Positions 55,546 to 60,189 of a stretch of 60,189 nt of DNA are shown here, one piece after another. This stretch comes from Prochlorococcus sp. AG-442-B03 (lineage in GTDB: Bacteria > Cyanobacteriota > Cyanobacteriia > PCC-6307 > Cyanobiaceae), in the NCBI GenBank assembly GCA_003212395.1, contig QCPU01000009.1, forward strand, positions 1-60,189. The letters run 5' to 3'. The notes beneath the pieces were generated by a model. That model was given only the letters and a program-made list of their open reading frames with translations, did no database searches and was not told the origin of the DNA. Both the position numbers and the translations under genes were made by a program. The stretch's first letter is position 1, and every line of letters begins with the position of its first letter.

Positions 55546-55733
55546 CTATCTATTCCATCTCTTATATCCCAAGTAAGATTTACCCCTTTTTTGATTGAGT
55601 CCTTTTTCATATCATCCATTACCTTCCTTAATTTCTTATAGTAAAGAAGTTCCTCAGGATCATCAGAACCAAGGCTATAACCCATGGTCGCAGCCAGATA
55701 AATCCTTTGCATTCTGTAAGAGCTTAAAGTCAT
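55542..55733 (-). CDS. Small protein, copy 2 of a duplicated unit (intact)
   Basis: A 63-aa protein MTLSSYRMQRIYLAATMGYS, with GSDDPEELLYYKKLRKVMDD and a lysine-rich centre, and LTWDIRDGIDR at the end. It is soluble with an amphipathic N-terminus. It matches the frame at 47560 over nearly its whole length, including the LSSYRM prefix, and is followed by the 31-aa membrane peptide in an ATGA overlap. Not a family I can name. Confidence 0.6.
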   Translation of the reverse strand: MTLSSYRMQRIYLAATMGYSLGSDDPEELLYYKKLRKVMDDMKKDSIKKGVNLTWDIRDGIDR

Positions 55734-55880
55734 ATTTTGATCATAAACAATTCGAGGATAATTTTGAAATTAATTTTGAAGTTTAGTAAATTGAGAAGTT
55801 TAAAAATCTAAGTTTGCAAATAAATTAATCTTCGTTTTACTTATTCGAAGTAGGTTAATTATCAGTACAAATATTATTTT

Positions 55881-56234
55881 ATGTCTTCAACGTTTTATAT
55901 AGTTCATCATGAATTTAAGGCAGGAAAAGCTGAAAAATGGTGGGAAATAGCGTATGCAGCAATGGCTCCAGGCGGTGGATGGGATGATGCTGTAGCAGCC
56001 AATAAAGAAAAAGGATTTTATAACCATTCTGCAAATGCCGTAACTAAAACTGGGCCTATATTTTGTTTTTGGGAAGTAAAAGAAGGTATTTCTGCTGAGG
56101 AATTTCAGGAATTTATAGATGGACCTTCTGGGCCTGGTTTTGGACAAGATGCATTGATGAATATCTGTAAACCAATTGATACATCATTAATGAATGGACA
56201 AACACCCTATTCGCCGGTTTTTCCTGATAATTGA
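55881..56234 (+). CDS. 117-aa protein, probable dimeric alpha/beta-barrel fold
   Basis: Starts MSSTFYIVHHEFKAGKAEKW and has WEVKEGISAEEFQEFIDGPS and MNICKPIDTS. Alternating beta strands with two helices and the HHEFKAGKAEKWWE opening suggest the ferredoxin-like ABM/EthD-type fold that often dimerises. No catalytic residue can be assigned. It is followed after 38 bp by another small protein of similar type on the same strand. Confidence 0.6.
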   Translation: MSSTFYIVHHEFKAGKAEKWWEIAYAAMAPGGGWDDAVAANKEKGFYNHSANAVTKTGPIFCFWEVKEGISAEEFQEFIDGPSGPGFGQDALMNICKPIDTSLMNGQTPYSPVFPDN

Positions 56235-56272
56235 CATTCGATCTAAAATAAAAAGCAATTAGCTCTTTTTTT

Positions 56273-56557
56273 ATGACTATTGAAACTACTGTTTTCACCT
56301 TTAAACTTTCGAATACATTTGAGGAGTGGGTAAAAATGTTTGATAGTCCAGAGATAGATACATTTCATAAAAAGGCAGGACTTACTCCTCTATATCGTGG
56401 CAAAAGTATAATTGACCCAAAAGAAGTTATTGTTATTCATCAAGCTGAAGAAGGTGTGGCTAAACATGTTTTTTCAGATCCTGAAACCATTAAAAATATA
56501 GAAGCTGGAGGTCATATTTATAGCACAACAAAAATCACAAGTTGGGTTTCTGATTAG
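56273..56557 (+). CDS. 94-aa DUF3764-like protein
   Basis: MTIETTVFTFKLSNTFEEWV at the start, then DTFHKKAGLTPLYRGKSIID and VIVIHQAEEGVAKHVFSDPE. The pattern resembles DUF3764, small alpha/beta proteins of marine picocyanobacteria, as I recall them. No active site is evident. Same orientation as the 117-aa protein upstream; co-transcription is likely. Confidence 0.6.
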   Translation: MTIETTVFTFKLSNTFEEWVKMFDSPEIDTFHKKAGLTPLYRGKSIIDPKEVIVIHQAEEGVAKHVFSDPETIKNIEAGGHIYSTTKITSWVSD

Positions 56558-56584
56558 TCTAAACGCCTAACTATTTAAACCTAT

Positions 56585-56731
56585 TCAAATTAAATTTGGA
56601 TTATTTTCAAATTCAGGTCTAATTTTAATAAGTTTTGAAATCTCTAATTCAAGTTCCTCTTCAGAACTAAATCCTAAAGCATCGTAGAATTCTAAACCTA
56701 ATGAACTCTCTTTTTTTAGAGTTTTTTCCAT
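56585..56731 (-). CDS. 48-aa acidic micro-protein
   Basis: Translated by hand: ATG at 56731, tga at 56585-56587. MEKTLKKESSLGLEFYDALG then FSSEEELELEISKLIKIRPE and FENNPNLI. Rich in Glu and Leu, probably helical and soluble. No family recognised, but the composition and clean start support a real gene. Confidence 0.45.
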   Translation of the reverse strand: MEKTLKKESSLGLEFYDALGFSSEEELELEISKLIKIRPEFENNPNLI

Positions 56732-56872
56732 TTTCTTTCAATTTAAAACCCTTATAATATAATATTAAATTTTTATAATTTCGGAAAATACTTAAGTTTT
56801 TAATTCAACATCTAAAAACCACTTAATTAATGAAAGTCGATCTAAGATGAGGGGAATTAATTCCTCTTTAAA

Positions 56873-57256
56873 ATGTCAAGTACTAAGGCCATAGAAAATT
56901 TAATTAATGGTTATGCAACAAGCGAAGATTCTTCTTTCCTAATCCCAAACGTAACTGAGGATTTTTTGGCTGTAAGACCAAGTGGAAATCCAATCTCTGC
57001 GAAAGGATTAGTGGAAATGTTTGATAGCAAAGACTTAGTTGCAGAATCCTCAGATCTAATCAAAACCCATAAAATTGAAATTTACGGGGATATAGCTTAC
57101 GCGGTTTTTACACTAAATGAAATCTTTAGTTATAAAGGAAATCAAAATAAGGACCTTTCAACTTATACTTGCATTTTTAAAAATGAAAATGGTACTTGGA
57201 AATATGCTTGGATGCAAAGATCACAAGGAACTACTGATATGAAAACTTGGGAATGA
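56873..57256 (+). CDS. SnoaL-like/NTF2-fold protein
   Basis: 127 aa. A helical N-terminus (AIENLINGYATSEDSSFLIP) is followed by strands DFLAVRPSGNPISAKGLVEM and IEIYGDIAYAVFTLNEIFSY, ending NGTWKYAWMQRSQGT. This is the DUF4440/SnoaL pattern of the NTF2 superfamily, used by small isomerases, dehydratases or binding proteins. No catalytic Asp/His pair can be confirmed. Its stop is immediately followed by a pseudogene. Confidence 0.7.
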   Translation: MSSTKAIENLINGYATSEDSSFLIPNVTEDFLAVRPSGNPISAKGLVEMFDSKDLVAESSDLIKTHKIEIYGDIAYAVFTLNEIFSYKGNQNKDLSTYTCIFKNENGTWKYAWMQRSQGTTDMKTWE

Positions 57257-57462
57257 ATGAAAGGCTTATTTCTTGCCACAATATTATTTTATTTCCTTTT
57301 TCCGCTCATTTAGATAATCCAGTATGAGGTACTTATCTTGAGGCTCAAGCTATACTCTGCGATGGAGCTTTAACTATTGAAATTTATGGAAATGTAGAAT
57401 ATAAAATGATTAAAGCCATTAACGGAGCAGGGTTCCATGTAAGATCTTTAAAACAAAATTAG
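57257..57462 (+). pseudogene. Degraded secreted small protein
   Basis: Begins MKGLFLATILFYFLFPLI, a signal peptide, then hits a stop. In another frame the sequence continues HLDNPV-stop-GTYLEAQAILCDGALTIE then IYGNVEYKMIKAINGAGFHV and ends RSLKQN. Joining the frames would give a small exported protein of about 65 aa; one frame change and one in-frame TGA break it. Confidence 0.55.
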
Positions 57463-57507
57463 GATATAAAAGAGTTGAAGTATAAGAGTACTATCTAATT
57501 TATTCGA

Positions 57508-57627
57508 CTAAATTATTAATAAGAATCTAAGTGCCAGAGGTAACCACAGACATAGAAGAAGCATTAGTAAAAGTGTAATAGCATGGACATTTGGAATGTA
57601 TTGCTCTTTAAAAATTTGCGTCTTCAT
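57508..57627 (-). CDS. 39-aa hydrophobic peptide
   Basis: Translated by hand: ATG at 57627, tag at 57508-57510. MKTQIFKEQYIPNVHAITLL then LMLLLCLWLPLALRFLLII, a single long span. It follows the next upstream peptide gene by 3 bp. Could be a real membrane micro-protein; short size keeps confidence low. Confidence 0.35.
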   Translation of the reverse strand: MKTQIFKEQYIPNVHAITLLLMLLLCLWLPLALRFLLII

Positions 57628-57630
57628 AGT

Positions 57631-57720
57631 CTATCTCGCTTTCTTAAGTTTGATTTCTCTTCTGATAAGCAAAGCTATAACTACAACACACATATTCATT
57701 AGAAATACGTCTAATGGCAT
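57631..57720 (-). CDS. 29-aa membrane peptide
   Basis: Translated by hand: ATG at 57720, tag at 57631-57633. MPLDVFLMNMCVVVIALLIR then REIKLKKAR: one span with a basic tail, much like the 31-aa peptide at 55450-55545. It lies 3 bp upstream of the 39-aa frame. Tentative. Confidence 0.35.
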   Translation of the reverse strand: MPLDVFLMNMCVVVIALLIRREIKLKKAR

Positions 57721-57861
57721 TTAATAAAAAAGTCTCTACTTAATTAATAGCAAGATTATTGATCTACGAATCAAGAAATGATTGCTAATTTTTGTTGGCT
57801 TAATAAAAGGAATTTAAAAATTAAATTTATACTTAAATATCTCAATTTTTTTAACTATTAA

Positions 57862-58164
57862 ATGGCTTATTCAGAAACAAGAATAGTAATAGGTGGTTTA
57901 GCTCATGTACCTGTTCTTATTTTTATAGCCAATTTTATTAAAGGTAAGTTTGGAACTAAAACTGAAGAGGCAAAAGATACTGTAGTTAAAGAAGAGTCAG
58001 TTAAAATTATTGAGATACAAGATAAAGTAGTTAAAGAAGGAAAAGCAGAATTTATAAGGGAACTCACGAATAAGCTGGATAATATCGAACAGAAGGCTGA
58101 TGAGGTTTATGAAAAGGTAAAGAAGAAAAAGAAAGATAAGAAGAAGAAAAAAAAGAAAGATTAA
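57862..58164 (+). CDS. Single-span protein with polylysine tail
   Basis: 100 aa. The N-terminal segment RIVIGGLAHVPVLIFIANFI (residues 7-26) is a span. A charged helical region (EEAKDTVVKEESVKIIEIQD, IRELTNKLDNIEQKADEVYE) follows, then about 16 residues almost entirely lysine with a few Asp. The lysine tail could contact nucleic acid or acidic lipid. Converges with the 61-aa gene, stop codons adjacent. Function unknown. Confidence 0.6.
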   Translation: MAYSETRIVIGGLAHVPVLIFIANFIKGKFGTKTEEAKDTVVKEESVKIIEIQDKVVKEGKAEFIRELTNKLDNIEQKADEVYEKVKKKKKDKKKKKKKD

Positions 58165-58350
58165 CTATATCGAAATCCTATCAAGCATCAATATATCTTG
58201 AGCTTGGATTGTATCTCTTTTATCTTCATCTTCGGGATATTTATAAGATTCAATTTCAGCTTGAATTTTCCTCTTGTAAACTCCCTTGATATAGTCAATT
58301 TGTCTTCTTTCTTTATTCAAAATTGAGAATGGTGATCTTTTTAAGTTCAT
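58165..58350 (-). CDS. 61-aa basic hypothetical protein
   Basis: MNLKRSPFSILNKERRQIDY then IKGVYKRKIQAEIESYKYPE, ending AQDILMLDRISI. Soluble, charged and helical. A good Shine-Dalgarno sequence (AGGAGAT) lies about 6 bp before the ATG. No family recognised. Confidence 0.6.
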   Translation of the reverse strand: MNLKRSPFSILNKERRQIDYIKGVYKRKIQAEIESYKYPEDEDKRDTIQAQDILMLDRISI

Positions 58351-58377
58351 AACTATCTCCTAATTAATAAGATTTGA

Positions 58378-58515
58378 TTAGCTCCAGTTTTTATCAGATT
58401 CAACAAAGCTATCCAATGTTTGCTGATTCCTGATTTCTTCCTCAAGAAGTTCTTCTACTGATCTTTTTTCAATCTCAGATTTATGATCTTCTTTAAGTAT
58501 TAATTTGGTAGACAT
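58378..58515 (-). CDS. 45-aa acidic micro-protein
   Basis: Translated by hand: ATG at 58515, taa at 58378-58380. MSTKLILKEDHKSEIEKRSV then EELLEEEIRNQQTLDSFVES and DKNWS. Strongly helical and acidic. It ends 27 bp before the 61-aa gene starts on the same strand, so the two could form an operon. Function unknown. Confidence 0.45.
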   Translation of the reverse strand: MSTKLILKEDHKSEIEKRSVEELLEEEIRNQQTLDSFVESDKNWS

Positions 58516-58773
58516 TTGTTCATTACGACTAAATCTATGTTCTAACAAGTCAGACAAGCCTCCCGTCTAAAAAATATGTACGGTTTTATGTACTACCATA
58601 TACGGATAAAGGATCAACAATTAAATATGAATATGAGTAAGAAGTAAAGAGTATTTAATTAATTCCGGAATATCCTGATTAAGAGTAAACCTATCTAATG
58701 TACGACATTTAATAAGACACTATTTTAAATTTAAAATATTATGTGCTACTTCGGGATTTAATTTTGTAAGTAT

Positions 58774-59649
58774 TTAATCAACTTTTCTAGTATTTCTCTC
58801 TAATGAAAAAACACTTGAGATGATTGAGGAAACGGCAACAACTCCTAGGCCCCAACCCATTACGATTGAAGAAGTTAAGCGTTGAAGAGGTAATAATGAA
58901 TTTTCTAGATTTACTCGACTAGTATATTCATCATATTTATCTTCTAAAGCAAATTGTTCTAGTTCAATTGAACTTTTGTAGCTTCTATATTTATCATTTA
59001 ATAAGTTTTGTTGATTTGATATCCCCAAAGAGTATTGATTATATTCTTGATTTTGAGCTCTTAACTTTTCTGACTGTGAAAGTTTATATGACTTATAGAT
59101 ATTTTTTTGTTCTTTTTGCTTAACTATCAATTCTTTGGGAATATTATTCAAAAGGTAGGAATCATATATCTCTTTTTTATAATTATCATAAATAGTATTC
59201 AAATCTCTTAAATTAGCTGTTGGCGGAACTGTTAATAAAAAATTTGAATAATCTTTATAACTTTTCCCTTTTTCTTCATTTAACCATTTTTTATAGGGCT
59301 TAATTTTCCCAGAATTAATTACTATATTTTTAATTTTTTTATTTGTAAGTAATTCTTCACCGAAATATTCTCTTTTATTTTTAAGAGTTAAATAGTCCTT
59401 CCCAAAATATTCTTGTTTTGTTTTCAAGGTAGGATATTCTTTCCCAAAGAATTTTTCTTTTGATTCTAAAGCTGGATAATCTCGTCCAAAATATTGACGT
59501 CTGGTTTTTATTTTTTCTTCTTTAAATGAGTCTCCGAATACAATAAGACCAGCAAGAAGTGCTATGAATCCGCTAACTCCTGCAATATTCCATATATGTC
59601 TCCCAAATACAAAAAATAATCTTCTTTCAAACGTTTGTGGTAAGCCCAT
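58774..59649 (-). CDS. Two-span protein with 14-residue YFGxDYPTLK repeats
   Basis: 291 aa. The first span is IAGVSGFIALLAGLIVFG (residues 22-39). It is followed by three and a half copies of a 14-residue unit (YFGRDYPALESKEK, FFGKEYPTLKTKQE, YFGKDYLTLKNKRE, YFGEEL; residues 53-100). A long charged, Tyr/Lys/Gln-rich helical region comes next (KSYKLSQSEKLRAQNQEYNQ), then a C-terminal span (SIVMGWGLGVVAVSSIISSV, about 262-281). Both ends in the membrane with a coiled middle suggest a scaffold or tether. No family recognised. Confidence 0.65.
   Translation of the reverse strand: MGLPQTFERRLFFVFGRHIWNIAGVSGFIALLAGLIVFGDSFKEEKIKTRRQYFGRDYPALESKEKFFGKEYPTLKTKQEYFGKDYLTLKNKREYFGEELLTNKKIKNIVINSGKIKPYKKWLNEEKGKSYKDYSNFLLTVPPTANLRDLNTIYDNYKKEIYDSYLLNNIPKELIVKQKEQKNIYKSYKLSQSEKLRAQNQEYNQYSLGISNQQNLLNDKYRSYKSSIELEQFALEDKYDEYTSRVNLENSLLPLQRLTSSIVMGWGLGVVAVSSIISSVFSLERNTRKVD
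59350..59493 (-). repeat. 42-bp tandem repeat inside the two-span protein gene
   Basis: About 3.4 units of 42 bp encode the 14-residue repeats of the protein at 58774-59649. The units share most amino acids but differ in DNA, so they are not a recent expansion. Confidence 0.6.
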
Positions 59650-59733
59650 ACTTCTTTAATTTTTTTGACATATTATGTGAGATTTTCTTTATTTCTAAAA
59701 AAAGATTTAAATACTTATTAATTTTTTATATTG

Positions 59734-60189
59734 CTACCAGAGTGGGCAGTAATAACTATTACTATAAGACCCCCATTCCTTATCTCTTTTTATTACTTCA
59801 TCCATAAAAGCAACTTTCAACATAAAAACCCCAGACTTAACTAATTTTTTGTCTTTTCGGTCACTTTCATCAATAATTGAATATTTTATAGGATTTAAAC
59901 CAGGCCTCATTGATAGATATACTTTATTTGGCTTATCTGAGAGTTTAAATTTGATTTTGTCAGAAGCTCTACCGTTGTCATAGTCTTTTTTTATGGAGGG
60001 GGGATTGTCAGGTGATAATCCTCTCGCAAAATTCTCTAAAATGACTGCATAATTTTCTTTTACAGGGGTTTCATAATCTACAAAATAACCCTCAGCTGTT
60101 TTATTTACTGTGCCTGGACATTCTCCTACATAAACAACTCTTTTAAGATTCAAAATGCTTAACGATGAAGAGTCTACACTTTCAATTCC
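59734..60189 (-). CDS. Unrecognised protein, 5' end beyond right edge
   Basis: The frame is open from the stop at 59734 to the right edge. A TTG at 60153 would start NLKRVVYVGECPGTVNKTAE, but the frame stays open upstream (IESVDSSSLSI), and a signal sequence beyond the edge is plausible. The C-terminus is EWGSYSNSYYCPLW, and CPG near the start leaves two cysteines that could pair. Beta-rich, with no recognised motif. Confidence 0.55.
   Translation of the reverse strand, partial: GIESVDSSSLSILNLKRVVYVGECPGTVNKTAEGYFVDYETPVKENYAVILENFARGLSPDNPPSIKKDYDNGRASDKIKFKLSDKPNKVYLSMRPGLNPIKYSIIDESDRKDKKLVKSGVFMLKVAFMDEVIKRDKEWGSYSNSYYCPLW

Overview
The window looks like the chromosome of a high-light-adapted Prochlorococcus (marine picocyanobacterium). 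The evidence is very low GC with AT-rich intergenic DNA, tight gene packing with 1-11 bp overlaps, frequent GTG/TTG starts, and a cyanobacterial gene set: ndhB, chlG, a phylloquinone methyltransferase, a DgdA-like galactolipid glycosyltransferase, pipX/pipY, sepF and cobI. This is inferred from gene content and order; no database was consulted.

Positions 1-47,350 are conserved core genome. In order they hold: a lipoprotein fragment, topA, ndhB, a MacB/LolD-type ABC ATPase and birA; a DUF721 zinc-ribbon protein, menG, hisF and chlG; a short class A penicillin-binding protein and rsmB; two small proteins, a photolyase-like gene with two small partner genes, a DCC thiol protein, trmH, a lone DppC-like permease, lepA, mqo and an NFU scaffold. 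Around 21.2-21.6 kb lies a compact regulatory unit: a good -35/-10 promoter, a 5' hairpin that also fits the NtcA consensus GTA-N8-TAC, a leader resembling glutamine (Downstream-peptide/glnA) riboswitches, a small YRG-repeat protein and a strong terminator. Next come an ArsM-like methyltransferase, a NifS-like enzyme, an SDR, murE, a glutaredoxin-like protein, yidD and rpsD; a transsulfuration cluster (two MetB-family proteins and cysK); queA, pdhC, a YlqD-like protein, fadD, lipB, hpf, deoC, recO, dgdA, proC, sepF, pipY, pipX, an EcfT-like protein, der, DUF1823, cobI, miaE and aroQ.

At 47.38-47.55 kb sit tRNA-Tyr(GUA) and tRNA-Thr(GGU). Just past tRNA-Thr the character changes to what looks like a genomic island running to the right edge. 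It has small ORFs, larger gaps, a locally GC-rich patch (about 50 percent at 48,481-48,600) next to very AT-rich DNA (about 15 percent at 48,841-48,960), a pseudogene, and many proteins I do not recognise. Two diverged copies of a small two-gene unit lie in opposite orientation at about 47.6-47.9 kb and 55.45-55.73 kb and bracket this island's central module.

The module is the best candidate for an undescribed system. A leftward operon encodes a membrane-anchored coiled-coil protein, an unrecognised 252-aa protein, an SF1 helicase with a C-terminal PD-(D/E)XK-like nuclease domain, and a secreted thermonuclease-type nuclease. Divergent from it are an unrecognised 446-aa multi-pass membrane protein and a small partner with a strong ribosome-binding site. 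Gene content and an island next to a tRNA suggest defence against phage or DNA processing/uptake; this is inference.
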